A DNA stretch of 48,678 nt, taken from the NCBI GenBank assembly GCA_021807595.1, contig JAKBCS010000023.1:1-48678 (forward strand), written 5' to 3'. The first letter of the stretch is position 1, and every line of letters starts with the position of its first letter. Below are positions 27,029 to 35,893 of the stretch, piece after piece. The notes under the pieces are model-generated. The model made no database searches. It saw only the letters and a list, made by a program, of their open reading frames with translations, and was not told the origin of the DNA. This DNA is from Planctomycetota bacterium (lineage in GTDB: Bacteria; Planctomycetota; Planctomycetia; Gemmatales; Gemmataceae). The translations under genes and the position numbers were made by a program.

Positions 27029-28438
27029 ATGCGGTTTACTCTGTTTCTCCTGCCCCTTTTGTTGCCATGTGCTTTCTTAGCCGCGGACGCTCCGCCGGGC
27101 GACGCGCTGCAAGTCGGCTTCGCCGACACGGACATCACGCCCAACGTCGAGAAGACGACAGTGTACATGGCCGGTTTCGGGCACAATCGCAAGGCGACCG
27201 GCGTTCACGACAAGCTCAAGGCCCGCGCCGTTGTCCTGGCGCACGGCAAGGAGAAAATCGCCCTCGTCGCCGTCGATCTCGTCGGCCTGTTCCATCCGCA
27301 AGTCGAGCGCGTTCGCAAAAAGCTGCCGGGGTTCACTTACGTCCTCGTTTCCAGCACGCACAACCACGAAGGGCCGGATACGCTCGGCTTGTGGGGGCCT
27401 AGTCCGTTCCGGAGCGGAGTCGATGCCGCCTATCTCGCCGAAGTCGATAAGCAGATCGTGGCCGCGGTGCAAGCCGCCGACGCCGCCCGCAAGCCCGCCT
27501 CCGCCCGCATCGGCAAGGCCAACGCGCCGGAACTGTTGCACGATGCCCGCGAGCCGTTCGTCAAGCACGACGAACTGATCGCCTTGGCGTTCCGCGACAA
27601 AGACGATAAACCCATCGGATCGATCGTGCAATGGAACTGCCATCCCGAGACGCTGGGCGACAAGAATACGCAAATCAGCGGCGATTTTGTGGGATATGCG
27701 GTCGAGGCGCTACGGACCAAGTATCGCTGTCCCGTCGTGTATCTTACGGGAACGGTCGGCGGGTTGATGACTTCCTTGCACGTCGAGATCAAGAACGCCG
27801 CCGGCGAGGCACTCAAAGACGGCACGTTCGAGAAGACGGCGCGCTACGGCGAATTGCTGGCCGAGACGGCGGAGCGCGCTTTGAAGTCGGCGAAACCGTT
27901 GAAGCTGACGCCGCTGCAAGCCAAACGAGGCATTATCTATTTGCCGTTAGACAACAAGCTATTTCTGCTGGCGCGGCAACTCGGCGTCTTGAAGAGGGAG
28001 GCGTTTCGATGGACCGGCGATCCGTACAAGGCCGAAGCCGTCCGCGAGATTCAAGGAGATAAATCGCTGTGTACTCGCAGCGAAGTCGCCTGGTTGCGGC
28101 TGGGCGATCTCGACATTGCCGCCATTCCAGGCGAGATTTATCCGGAATTGGTTCTGGATAAAGTGCAGACGCCGACCGATCCCGGCGCGGACTTCCCCGA
28201 CGCGGCCGTCGAGCCAGCGATCTACAAACAATTGCGCGGGCCGCATCGCATGTTGATCGGCCTCGCCAACGACGAGATCGGTTACATCGTTCCCAAACGT
28301 CAATGGGACGAGAAAGCCCCGTTCTGCTATGGCCGCAAGAAAGCCCAATACGGCGAGGTCAACAGCCTGGGGCCGAGTACCGCGCCGCTCTTGTGTCGAG
28401 CGTTTCAAGACTTGGTGCGCGGAAATCGAAACCCGTAG
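27029..28438 (+). CDS. Neutral/alkaline ceramidase-like exported hydrolase
   Basis: A 469-residue exported protein with a signal peptide (MRFTLFLLPLLLPCAFLAADA) and the N-terminal domain of neutral/alkaline non-lysosomal ceramidases. The core begins LQVGFADTDITPN. The zinc site is in STHNHEGPDT (H111, H113) and WNCHPET near 211, and GDFVGYAVEAL and VVYLTGTVGG follow. True neutral ceramidases are about 650-750 residues with a C-terminal immunoglobulin-like domain that is absent here, so the substrate may differ from ceramide. Planctomycetes carry many such short versions. It probably acts in the periplasm. The ATG follows AAAGGAG. A palindrome directly after the stop may be its terminator. Confidence 0.88.
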   Translation: MRFTLFLLPLLLPCAFLAADAPPGDALQVGFADTDITPNVEKTTVYMAGFGHNRKATGVHDKLKARAVVLAHGKEKIALVAVDLVGLFHPQVERVRKKLPGFTYVLVSSTHNHEGPDTLGLWGPSPFRSGVDAAYLAEVDKQIVAAVQAADAARKPASARIGKANAPELLHDAREPFVKHDELIALAFRDKDDKPIGSIVQWNCHPETLGDKNTQISGDFVGYAVEALRTKYRCPVVYLTGTVGGLMTSLHVEIKNAAGEALKDGTFEKTARYGELLAETAERALKSAKPLKLTPLQAKRGIIYLPLDNKLFLLARQLGVLKREAFRWTGDPYKAEAVREIQGDKSLCTRSEVAWLRLGDLDIAAIPGEIYPELVLDKVQTPTDPGADFPDAAVEPAIYKQLRGPHRMLIGLANDEIGYIVPKRQWDEKAPFCYGRKKAQYGEVNSLGPSTAPLLCRAFQDLVRGNRNP

Positions 28439-28472
28439 CGTGAGCGAGGGTTCCTCTCATCCTCGCTTACGC
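28438..28472. terminator. Hairpin after the ceramidase-like gene
   Basis: Arms GCGTGAGCGAGG and CCTCGCTTACGC pair over 12 bp with one wobble, around an 11-base loop. It begins at the last base of the stop codon. The arm CCTCGCTTAC recurs in the element at 44231-44275, so this is also a dispersed palindrome. It lies between convergent genes. Confidence 0.55.
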
Positions 28473-28497
28473 CACAGGCTTTGAAGGTTCGATCCGA

Positions 28498-28893
28498 TCA
28501 ACGGCGAACGCGCGAAGAGGCTTGAGAGGGAAAAGGCTGGGCCGCGTTGGGCAGCGGCGTTGGATTGAGGCGTCCCGGTTCGCTCGGCACAGAGGGCGGT
28601 CCCAAGGGCGTGGGAAACGGAGCGGGTACTTCGGTTCCCGGAAGTGGAGGCGCTCCCATTGTGGGTGTGCCGGGCGATTCCAAAAGCGGACCTTCGCCCA
28701 CAAAGGAGGCGCTGCCGGCCATCGGCGGACCTCCGCTACAGTTGCTACAGCATTCGCACGGAGCCGCCGCGCGCGCCCGAAACATGCTCATACGATGAAA
28801 GATGCCGCCGCAGCCGCCGCAAGGGCTTGCGCACCCTGCCGACAACACGACGCCGGCCAGCATCGCCGAAGTCGCCAAACGAAGCCGATTCAT
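28498..28893 (-). CDS. Cys-rich small lipoprotein
   Basis: A 131-residue predicted lipoprotein. Signal and lipobox are MNRLRLATSAMLAGVVLSAGC, lipidated at about C21. The mature N-terminus is unusually Cys-rich: CASPCGGCGG and then CECCSNCSGG, eight cysteines after the lipobox cysteine within about 40 residues. The rest is Pro/Gly/Ser-rich and probably unstructured (PLPGTEVPAPFPTPLGPP). I chose the ATG at 28893, after AAGGGGA, over an upstream ATG at 29088 because only this one gives a signal peptide. Clustered cysteines could bind metal or form disulfides; this is inference. It converges with the ceramidase-like gene. Confidence 0.7.
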   Translation of the reverse strand: MNRLRLATSAMLAGVVLSAGCASPCGGCGGIFHRMSMFRARAAAPCECCSNCSGGPPMAGSASFVGEGPLLESPGTPTMGAPPLPGTEVPAPFPTPLGPPSVPSEPGRLNPTPLPNAAQPFPSQASSRVRR

Positions 28894-29109
28894 ATGCGGT
28901 CCCCTTGTCGCAATCCTCTCCGAAACGGAGCAAAAGACGGGTTCGATCGGACAACGGCGGATGCAGCTGTCCGCGAACCAATCATGCGCCAGGAACCTTA
29001 TCGCGGCAAACGAACGTGAATCAAAATGGAAAATCCGCGCCGCTCGCTCATGCCCTCGCTCTGCCTCGTTGGAGTTACCGCTTCGCACGGCCAGGTTTCT
29101 CCAGGCGGA

Positions 29110-30426
29110 CTATTTTTCGCCGTTGCTACTACTGCCGCTACTCTCGCTGGCGCGCGATTGCTCGTACTGCAATTTTTCGCCGTTCATAAACAAGAGGTTC
29201 AACAGCGGCAGATTTTCCGGCGAGGTGGCCGTCTTGCGCTGATCCATGAACATGCGCACTCGGTTGATGGGCAGCCAACCGAACGTCTCCGGCGTCTGCG
29301 GATCGACCGGAACCCAACCGACCTCGGCGATATAAACCTCGGCCCAATTGTGACTCTTGTATGTCTTGTCCACGAACAAGACCCCCCACACCGGACGAGC
29401 CGGGATACCGGTGGCGCGGCACAAGGCTACGAAAAGCAGTGTGTAGCCCCGACATTCGCCATGGCCGCGCCGGATAATCTCGTCTACCGACGCGAAGTCC
29501 AACTTGGTCACATCCGAACTCTGTTCCTTGTACTTGATGTTCTTCTTCGACCAGGCCAGGATGTTGTACACCGTCTCGACGGCGTTGCTCCCCTTTACTT
29601 TGTTGGCAACCTTTTTCAATTCTCCGCTCGCCGGATCGATGCTGTCGGAGGGGCCGAGATAGACGCGCGCGCTTCCCGGCAGTGCGCCGCCGTTCTTGCT
29701 CTGCGCCGCCTTGGCCAGCTTCGCCTTGTAGCTCACCGGAGTCAGCGTCGCCTTGTGGATGACTTCGAACGTCTCTTTTCCCTTCGGCACGACTTGCAGC
29801 ACGTCGTTGGCCTCGCCTTTGACCAGACGAGAGCGCGCGGCGTTCTTAACCTCCACCCGGACGCTCTGATAAGGCAGGCCGTCCTTGGGCGCGGCCACGG
29901 GCAGATAATCGTGGACGAACTGTCGATGTTTTTCGTTCGACGGATCGCACTTCCAAGTGATGGTGTAGGTCTTGGGGAGCAGGACATCCTCGTAGGCTTT
30001 GGCGTCGCTGTAGACGCTGGCCCCGGCTTTGCTCGGTCCCATCGCAATGACCTTGCGGCAGTATTCGAGCGCCAATTCCGGCTCCTCATTGCCGTAGGCA
30101 TTGGCGGCGATCATGGCATAATAGAGAGGAACTTTATCATTTAATTTCAAAGCTGCCCGAGCGTGGCGCAGTCCGTCCGCGAATCGTCCGGCCCGTCGTT
30201 CGATGTCGCTGGTTATCAGCAGTGCGCGATCGTTGTTCGGCTCCTTATCGATCGCCTTGTGTGCGATTTCGAGCGCCTCGTCGTATTTCTTTTGCTTCGC
30301 CAGATCGACAGCCATCCGCAGGAGGGCGGCGGCGTCCGTCTTGTCGTTCTTCTCGTCGGCGGGCGCTTCGAGAATGAGAGCGAATACGCTCGCCAACGCT
30401 GGGATCAGTAACAGGATTCGCGTCAT
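29110..30426 (-). CDS. Exported TPR/transglutaminase-like protein
   Basis: A 438-residue exported protein. After a signal peptide of about 22 residues, residues 28-130 hold TPR-like helices (YDEALEIAHKAIDKEPNNDRA). A beta-rich middle part is followed by a transglutaminase-like cysteine protease fold at about 280-380, with the catalytic triad C325 in GHGECRGYTLLFVALCRATGIP, H359 in SHNWAEVYI and D375 in VPVDPQ. Such bacterial domains act as peptidases or crosslinkers in the envelope. The ATG at 30426 follows GGAGAT. The tail is Ser-rich and hydrophilic. The active residues are all present, so it should be catalytic; the substrate is unknown. Confidence 0.9.
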   Translation of the reverse strand: MTRILLLIPALASVFALILEAPADEKNDKTDAAALLRMAVDLAKQKKYDEALEIAHKAIDKEPNNDRALLITSDIERRAGRFADGLRHARAALKLNDKVPLYYAMIAANAYGNEEPELALEYCRKVIAMGPSKAGASVYSDAKAYEDVLLPKTYTITWKCDPSNEKHRQFVHDYLPVAAPKDGLPYQSVRVEVKNAARSRLVKGEANDVLQVVPKGKETFEVIHKATLTPVSYKAKLAKAAQSKNGGALPGSARVYLGPSDSIDPASGELKKVANKVKGSNAVETVYNILAWSKKNIKYKEQSSDVTKLDFASVDEIIRRGHGECRGYTLLFVALCRATGIPARPVWGVLFVDKTYKSHNWAEVYIAEVGWVPVDPQTPETFGWLPINRVRMFMDQRKTATSPENLPLLNLLFMNGEKLQYEQSRASESSGSSSNGEK

Positions 30427-30901
30427 GGCATTATCTCCGCGTCTTCGGTGCGTTTGACTTGCGGGCAACGAGGAAAAAACCCTCAGCGAATTATTCTATC
30501 GGAAGGACACGGGCGACGAGAAGATCGCAAGCGAGGCCTGATGTGTGTCGCCTGCTTTGACGGTGCGGTCGAGACTAAAATCGTGCTACGAGGAGTACGG
30601 TTCGATCCGATTTCCGTTTGCGCGGACTCGGCCGATCGGCTGAAAATCGAGCGCGACCAGCCACCTCCGCTTTCAGTAATACAGTTTTCAACAACGTAAT
30701 ACGACCGAGGCATCTGCGGCGTCCAATATGGGTGTTCGGAAGCCGCAAACCAAGCCGTGCGACCATCTACACAGATAAGGAACCGAACCGTTTGGCCCGG
30801 TGGTGGTCGTAGATCAGCGTAAGGCTCGCCGCCACTTCGATCGCAGCCGCCTCCCAACCAGCGGACGTGAGCTTCTCGCGGAGCAACTGGCGGATCGCTT
30901 C
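30427..30901. other. Intergenic region with in-frame extension of the surface protein gene
   Basis: This 475-bp gap precedes the transglutaminase-like gene on the minus strand. Next to the surface protein gene it contains 44 sense codons (30770-30901) that continue that gene's frame past its TGA and end at TAG (30767-30769). Their translation, EAIRQLLREKLTSAGWEAA and onward, looks protein-like, and third positions are mostly G or C. The remaining 340 bp show no coding pattern, repeat or RNA gene that I can support. Confidence 0.4.
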
Positions 30902-33283
30902 TCAGCCATTGGCGAAGAACTCCGCGCTTGCTGCGAAGTCGCGTTCGATCTGGAGAATGTTCAGCCCCGAGTTGACCCAGTGGTTGACCTCCGCCGGCGT
31001 CGGCTCCGCGTTCCGGTTCATGAGATCGGAAAACAAGGCGACTACCGAAACGGACGGTGCCCCGATTGGACCGTAGAGCTGGCGCACCAGGTCGCCGCGG
31101 AACTCGGACGAAGATAGGAAATGGTTGGCCACGCCCGTCGCCCCCAGGGAGGGCAGCACGCTCACCCAGTAGGCGACTTCGCCGGGGCTGCCGTCGCGGC
31201 CCAGCAACATCTGGTACAGCGCTCGAACGTAGTTCGCTTCCGTGTTCTTGCCGCCGATCAGGACGTTGGCGCGATTGGAAAATTCTGTGCTGCCGAGGAT
31301 GCCTTCGAGAACCTGCCCTACCGTCGCGCCGTGTTCCAGAGCGTTCACCCAAGAGGACGAGGCGGGGTCGCCGACGGCCGACCGACCCAAGAGATTCAGG
31401 TAGAACTCGTTCACGATACGAGTCAGAGCCTCGTGCGAGTGGATGATGTCGTAGGCAACCTTGGATTGCCCCAAGGAGGGCAGCAGGTTGACCCAGAATT
31501 GCACCTCGGATGGTGTGCCGCTCCGACCCAGGAAGTCTTGGTAGAGCGCCTGCACGAACTTCTGGTCCGGTGTTTGGGCGATGGGGGACGGCGGGGCATT
31601 GATCGTAGGTGCCGCCAGGTGGTACTCGAAGGCACCGAGGTCCGGCGAGGCGACGCGACTGTATCCCCGCTGGTCGGTCGTGATGCCGGTGCCCGTCGCT
31701 CCGGTGCCGAGGGCTGAGGTACTGGCCGCCGTCAACGCGATGGTCGGTGTGGGACCGCCGTTGTTCGCCAGTCCCGCCGCGGCGAAGTTCGGGTTGGTGC
31801 CATTGACGAGCGCTGTGGCAGGCAAGCCGTAGGTTCCCAGGCCATTGTAGCTGACCAGGTTTTTGGTGCTGGCCGCGAGGTTGGCCGTCGTGCCGCCGCC
31901 GTTGGTGGTGGCGAAGAAGTCGGACGTGGTCGTACCGGCGTTCTGGCCGAGGATGTTGTTTGTCAGCGTGGCGGTCGCCCGATTGCCGGAGCCATCGCTG
32001 ACAACCGCAACATCGGTACCGCCTTGAATGGCCGTGTTGGAGCTGAAGGTGTCGAAGGTGGCATCGAGCGTGCCGTTGCGGACGAAGACGGCACCGCCCT
32101 CTCCCACGCCCACGCCTCCGGGACTAATACCCCCCCCTCCCCCCCCTCCGCCGATCGCGGTATTCAGCGAAAAAGTGTCATTGGTGAGGGTCAAGGAGCT
32201 TGCATTACTGAAAATGGCTCCGCCCAATCCGGCTCCGCCGCCGCCGCCGCCGCCAAAGGAGAAGCCGCCGATGCCGCCGCCGCCGCCGCTGCCGTCGCCG
32301 CCGTCGCCGCCGCCGAAGCCGCCCAAGCCGCCACCGGAGAAGCTGCCGCCGCCGCCGCCGCCGCCGCCGAAGCCGCCGCCGCCGCCGAAGCCAATGTAGC
32401 TGCCGCCGCCGCCACCGCCGCCAAGGCCGCCGGTACCGCCGAAGGTGCCGCCGCCGCCACCGCCGCCACCGCCGCCAAGGCCACCTACTCCGCCGCCGCC
32501 TGCTCCGCCGTTGACGCCGCCGCCCGCTCCACCCAGTGAGCCGGAGCTTGTCGATCCCGAGCCGCCTAACCCACCGCCACCGGCACCCCCTTGATTTAGG
32601 CCTAAGAGCGCCGTGCCTCCCGTCCCGCCCGTGGCTTGGTTGTTCGTGAAAGTGCAGCCGCTGGCCGTGAAACTTGAGGTGTTGCCATCGACCAACACGC
32701 CGCCGCCCAGGCCCGCACCGCCGCCACCCGCTCCGCCGCCCACATCGAGGCCTCCTGCCCCTCCCGTGGCCTGACCGCCTGTGAGCGTGAGGTTTTTCAG
32801 TTGCAGCGTGCCGCCTCCCTCGACCGCGAAGAGCCGAGTTAGCCCAGCACCATTGAGTGTGATCCCAGGCACATTCGGGCCGAGCGAGCCGTCTATCGTA
32901 ATGTTGTCGGAGGCCCCGACAATGAAAGCCGTCTGGCCGTAGGGGTTCGTGAAACCCGTGGGAGCCGAAACCAGGGACGCATTGAGGTCGATGGTTTTCT
33001 GCGCCGTGCCGCTGAACACGGTCGGAGCGAAGGTGATGGTGTCCGCCTGATGATCCTGAATGGCTTGGTTCAAGCAATATCGCAGGTCGCCGCTCAAGCC
33101 CGAACCTTGCCCGCCAACAGATCCAGAGGCATCGCCGAGGATGTTCACCGTGTACGCATTCGGCGTCAGTCGGCTTTCCAACTCCTCAAGCCGCAAGACA
33201 CACGAGCGGCGCGAACGGGACGGCGACGCCGAGTTACGTTTCCCAGGGGATCGCTTCCACGACGAGAACCAGGGAACCAGCAT
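30902..33283 (-). CDS. Giant Gly-rich surface protein with DUF4214 repeats
   Basis: A 793-residue predicted surface protein. Residues 32-41, LEELESRLTP, match the planctomycete LEPR-XLL-type N-terminal motif. A parallel beta-helix-like part follows, with YCLNQAIQDHQADTITFAP, then about 150 residues of Gly-rich sequence with runs of six to nine glycines. The block TTDQRGYSRVASPDLGAFEYH is the choice-of-anchor Q signature. The last 220 residues hold four DUF4214-like units (FVQALYQDFLGRSGTPSEVQFWV and similar), often seen in S-layer-like and adhesive proteins. The start at 33283 follows AGGGAGTTGAAT; the upstream ATG at 33379 is unlikely. The role is probably adhesion or matrix (inference). Confidence 0.88.
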   Translation of the reverse strand: MLVPWFSSWKRSPGKRNSASPSRSRRSCVLRLEELESRLTPNAYTVNILGDASGSVGGQGSGLSGDLRYCLNQAIQDHQADTITFAPTVFSGTAQKTIDLNASLVSAPTGFTNPYGQTAFIVGASDNITIDGSLGPNVPGITLNGAGLTRLFAVEGGGTLQLKNLTLTGGQATGGAGGLDVGGGAGGGGAGLGGGVLVDGNTSSFTASGCTFTNNQATGGTGGTALLGLNQGGAGGGGLGGSGSTSSGSLGGAGGGVNGGAGGGGVGGLGGGGGGGGGGTFGGTGGLGGGGGGGSYIGFGGGGGFGGGGGGGGSFSGGGLGGFGGGDGGDGSGGGGGIGGFSFGGGGGGGAGLGGAIFSNASSLTLTNDTFSLNTAIGGGGGGGGISPGGVGVGEGGAVFVRNGTLDATFDTFSSNTAIQGGTDVAVVSDGSGNRATATLTNNILGQNAGTTTSDFFATTNGGGTTANLAASTKNLVSYNGLGTYGLPATALVNGTNPNFAAAGLANNGGPTPTIALTAASTSALGTGATGTGITTDQRGYSRVASPDLGAFEYHLAAPTINAPPSPIAQTPDQKFVQALYQDFLGRSGTPSEVQFWVNLLPSLGQSKVAYDIIHSHEALTRIVNEFYLNLLGRSAVGDPASSSWVNALEHGATVGQVLEGILGSTEFSNRANVLIGGKNTEANYVRALYQMLLGRDGSPGEVAYWVSVLPSLGATGVANHFLSSSEFRGDLVRQLYGPIGAPSVSVVALFSDLMNRNAEPTPAEVNHWVNSGLNILQIERDFAASAEFFANG
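32130..32530. repeat. GGC/GCC low-complexity tract with two C8 runs
   Basis: This part of the surface protein gene is built from CCG/GCC triplet repeats on the plus strand, coding for polyglycine on the minus strand. At its edge, 32130-32137 and 32139-32146 are two runs of eight C separated by one T. Such tracts slip easily during replication. Confidence 0.85.
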
Positions 33284-33509
33284 ATTCAACTCCCTATCGA
33301 GTCGATTTCCGAGACGCCGAGATGCACCTCCGTGACGGAACGCGCGAATCAACTCGGAGGATTTAGGTGGGGAATACATCTCGTTAGGTCGGCTAGATTG
33401 ACACTCCTTCTTCGTCTAACCAACCTCCTCGACGTGAACCCTTTTCCCGCCTCGCTCGGTTAGCCGCGACCGTTCGTTGTATGCAACTCGAAAAGCGTTT
33501 GGGTCGTTC

Positions 33510-34205
33510 TTACCGGCGGGGGAGATTGCCGCGGATCGTCTCGGCGGCGAAAGCGGCACTGTGTCGTACTTCGCGGTCGTCGTCTGCCTGGGCGGCATAC
33601 TGCAAGGCGCTGAGAGAGGAGACCGAGCCGATGAGACCTAACCCGCGCGCGGCGGACTCGCGGACAATCGGGCTGCCATCGCCGTTCAACGCTTTGACGA
33701 GGGGACCGACGGCGCGTTCGACGCGGGATCGCCCCAAGCGAATGGCGGCATCGGCGCGCGTGCGTTCGTCGCCCTCGCGCAATTGTTGGCAGACGGCTTC
33801 CACGTCGCTCTGGCCGACCGCGGTGGAGGCGGGCCTCACGTCGTTGACGAAATCGGCGGAGCTGGAAGGCGTCGGGGTGGGAGGCGGCAACGGAGCGGGA
33901 GGTTGCGAGAGCGAAGGAGTATAGGCCGGCTGCACGACGACCGGCTGTTGCACGATGGCTGGCTGCTGCACCACCACAGGAGCCGCCCCCACAATCAAGG
34001 GGGGAGCAACCATCACACCGAAGCCATAAGGACGATAGAAGCCATAGCCGCCGCCCCATCCGTAACCACCGCCCCAGCCGCCCCAACCGCGATGATAACA
34101 GGGACCGCCGAAGCCGACGCCCATGTAAACACCGGCCTGGCTCGCGCTCCACGGAACTCCCAATGCGATCGCCGTCGCCAAGGCCCATTTGCGAAACATT
34201 GACAT
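33510..34205 (-). CDS. Exported HEAT-repeat protein with Gly/Tyr/Trp-rich N-terminus
   Basis: A 231-residue exported protein. A signal peptide (about 1-24) is followed by a Gly/Tyr/Trp-rich stretch (RGWGGWGGGYGWGGGYGFY), a Val/Gln/Pro-rich linker (VVVQQPAIVQQPVVVQP), and a C-terminal half of about 95 residues with HEAT-like helical repeats: DAAIRLGRSRVERAVGPLVKAL and ESAARGLGLIGSVSSLSAL. HEAT repeats mediate protein binding. The start at 34205 follows AGGAAGG. It is transcribed in the same direction as the DUF4214 surface protein 226 bp downstream. A role as envelope adaptor is a guess; no catalytic motif is seen. Confidence 0.82.
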   Translation of the reverse strand: MSMFRKWALATAIALGVPWSASQAGVYMGVGFGGPCYHRGWGGWGGGYGWGGGYGFYRPYGFGVMVAPPLIVGAAPVVVQQPAIVQQPVVVQPAYTPSLSQPPAPLPPPTPTPSSSADFVNDVRPASTAVGQSDVEAVCQQLREGDERTRADAAIRLGRSRVERAVGPLVKALNGDGSPIVRESAARGLGLIGSVSSLSALQYAAQADDDREVRHSAAFAAETIRGNLPRR

Positions 34206-34356
34206 GGCAACCTTCCTCTCTGTTAGCCTGTTTCCCATCGTTCCCCAATCCGCTCAAGCGGATCCCGAGACGCTGGATACATAGCCGAAAACCCGACTAT
34301 CCATCAAGATCGACCGATTGGTTGTCCTAGATTGAGGAAGAGCCGTCGCGGCGGAA

Positions 34357-34821
34357 TTATGAGTTTCCGCGCTCTTGGGCGGCGACCAAGGCTTGGAGAT
34401 AGCGGACGACTTGGCCGGGCGTCACGTTGGCGAGGTGGGCGATGTCCTCGGCCACTTCCTTGAGCTTGCCGCCCTCGTTGAGTCGGCCAATCAATTCGCC
34501 AGCGTAAGGCTGTATCTTGTCGATGGCCTCGTCGGTCAGCTGCGGTTCGGTCGCGTCGAGCGGAACCGGAGACAGGGTTAGACACGTCGCATAGCGAAAG
34601 ACGTTGTTGAGAATAAAGAAAGGCGTGACGACGAAAGAGATGTAGCCCCACCAGCCCAGGGTGCAATTGATGCCGGTGAACGACCAAAAATAGCGGTGGA
34701 TGCACGATTTACAGAGTTCGCCTTCGATTGATTTGCTGAAACGAACGACCAGCGCCCCGATGTTCTGATAGAAGGCGACGTACTTCGTGGGGGCTTCAAC
34801 GCCGCAGCTTTGGCAGATCAT
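34357..34821 (-). CDS. Zinc-ribbon membrane protein of unknown function
   Basis: A 154-residue protein that I cannot name. It begins MICQSCGVEAP and has a second pair in LCKSCIHRYF, so CxxC...CxxC may bind zinc in a ribbon. A hydrophobic region of about 40 residues follows (CTLGWWGYISFVVTPFFIL), probably one or two membrane passes. The C-terminal 60 residues are helical and charged (IDKIQPYAGELIGRLNEGGKLKEV). GGAGG lies 8 bases before the ATG. It starts 23 bp after pheS, where pheT would be expected, and is probably in the same operon. Function unknown. Confidence 0.78.
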   Translation of the reverse strand: MICQSCGVEAPTKYVAFYQNIGALVVRFSKSIEGELCKSCIHRYFWSFTGINCTLGWWGYISFVVTPFFILNNVFRYATCLTLSPVPLDATEPQLTDEAIDKIQPYAGELIGRLNEGGKLKEVAEDIAHLANVTPGQVVRYLQALVAAQERGNS

Positions 34822-34844
34822 GGGCGGAACCTCCGATGACTGCG

Positions 34845-35867
34845 TCAGGTGCCGAATTGTTGCAAGAAACGCAGATCGTTGGACCAAAATTGACGGATAT
34901 CATCGATGGCATACGACAACATGGCGATGCGCTCCGGTCCCATGCCGAACGCGAAGCCGCTGAAGCGCTCCGGATCGTAGCCGCCGTTGCGCAGCACCAC
35001 CGGATGCACCATGCCGGCACCGAGAATCTCCAGCCAGCCGCTCCGCTTGCACAGCCCGCATCCCTCGCCGGCGCAGACGATGCAATCCATGTCCACTTCG
35101 ATCGACGGCTCGGTGAATGGGAAATAGCTGGAGCGAATGCGCACCTTACGTTGGTCGCCGAACAAACGGCGGGCGAAAGAAATCAGCGTGCCTTTCAGAT
35201 CGGCCATGGTCACGCGCTCGCCGACGGCCAATCCTTCGACCTGATGGAACATGATCTCGCTGCGCATGGTGATCGCCTCGTAGCGATAGCACATGCCCGG
35301 CAGAATGACGCGGATCGGCTGGGGACACAGCTCGCGCATGACGTGAATCTGTCCTGGCGAAGTGTGCGTGCGCAGAAGGACGCCGGGTTTCGTCGTGTGG
35401 AACGTGTCCCACATATCGCGAGCGGGATGATGCTCCGGCATATTGAGCAGGCCGAAGTTCGTGTCGTCGTCCTCGACTTCGGAGCTGCGATAGATCTGAA
35501 AGCCGAGGTCGGCGAAGACGGCGTAAATGGAGCGGAGCGTTTGCGTCGAGACGTGCAATCGCCCGCGCCGCGCCGATCTCCCCGGCAGCGTGACATCCAA
35601 GGCATCGGAGGTCAGACTGCGTTCGAGGGCGCGTTCTTTCTCCGCCGCCGCTGCGGTCTCATACGCTTGGTTGAGCTTCCTTTTGAGTTCGTTGGCTCGT
35701 TTGCCGAAGGAAGGACGCTCGGCGGGCGGCAAGGTGCCGATCTTCTTAACGGTCTGCTCCAACTCGCCTTTCAGGTAGCGGGTACTCCACGCGCGCAGAG
35801 CCTCCTCATCGGCGCAGATCTGTAAGTCGGCGAGGGCGCGTTGTTCCAAAGATTCGAGTTCGGACAT
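34845..35867 (-). CDS. pheS: Phenylalanyl-tRNA synthetase alpha subunit
   Basis: The 340-residue catalytic subunit of class II phenylalanyl-tRNA synthetase, which charges tRNA-Phe as an alpha2-beta2 enzyme. Family features: an N-terminal coiled-coil arm (LERSLTSDALDVTLPG before the core), HPARDMWDTF, RTHTSPGQI, motif 2 in CYRYEAITMRSEIMFHQVEG, and motif 3 in SGFAFGMGPERIAMLSY. An insert with CIVCAGEGCGLCKRSGW carries four cysteines that may bind zinc; many bacterial alpha subunits have it. Downstream lies a zinc-ribbon gene rather than pheT, so the beta subunit must be elsewhere. A palindrome lies between rplT and this gene. Confidence 0.97.
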   Translation of the reverse strand: MSELESLEQRALADLQICADEEALRAWSTRYLKGELEQTVKKIGTLPPAERPSFGKRANELKRKLNQAYETAAAAEKERALERSLTSDALDVTLPGRSARRGRLHVSTQTLRSIYAVFADLGFQIYRSSEVEDDDTNFGLLNMPEHHPARDMWDTFHTTKPGVLLRTHTSPGQIHVMRELCPQPIRVILPGMCYRYEAITMRSEIMFHQVEGLAVGERVTMADLKGTLISFARRLFGDQRKVRIRSSYFPFTEPSIEVDMDCIVCAGEGCGLCKRSGWLEILGAGMVHPVVLRNGGYDPERFSGFAFGMGPERIAMLSYAIDDIRQFWSNDLRFLQQFGT

Positions 35868-35893
35868 GGTTTCTTCGGATTGTGTCGCACACT

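Noticed and set aside
28490-28500. GGTTCGATCC-like box suggesting a tRNA T-arm (also near 30600)
   Set aside because: No acceptor, D or anticodon stem can be folded around either place.
30902-30904. TGA as a selenocysteine codon in the surface protein
   Set aside because: No SECIS-like hairpin is evident, and DUF4214 proteins are not known selenoproteins; decay or chance is simpler.
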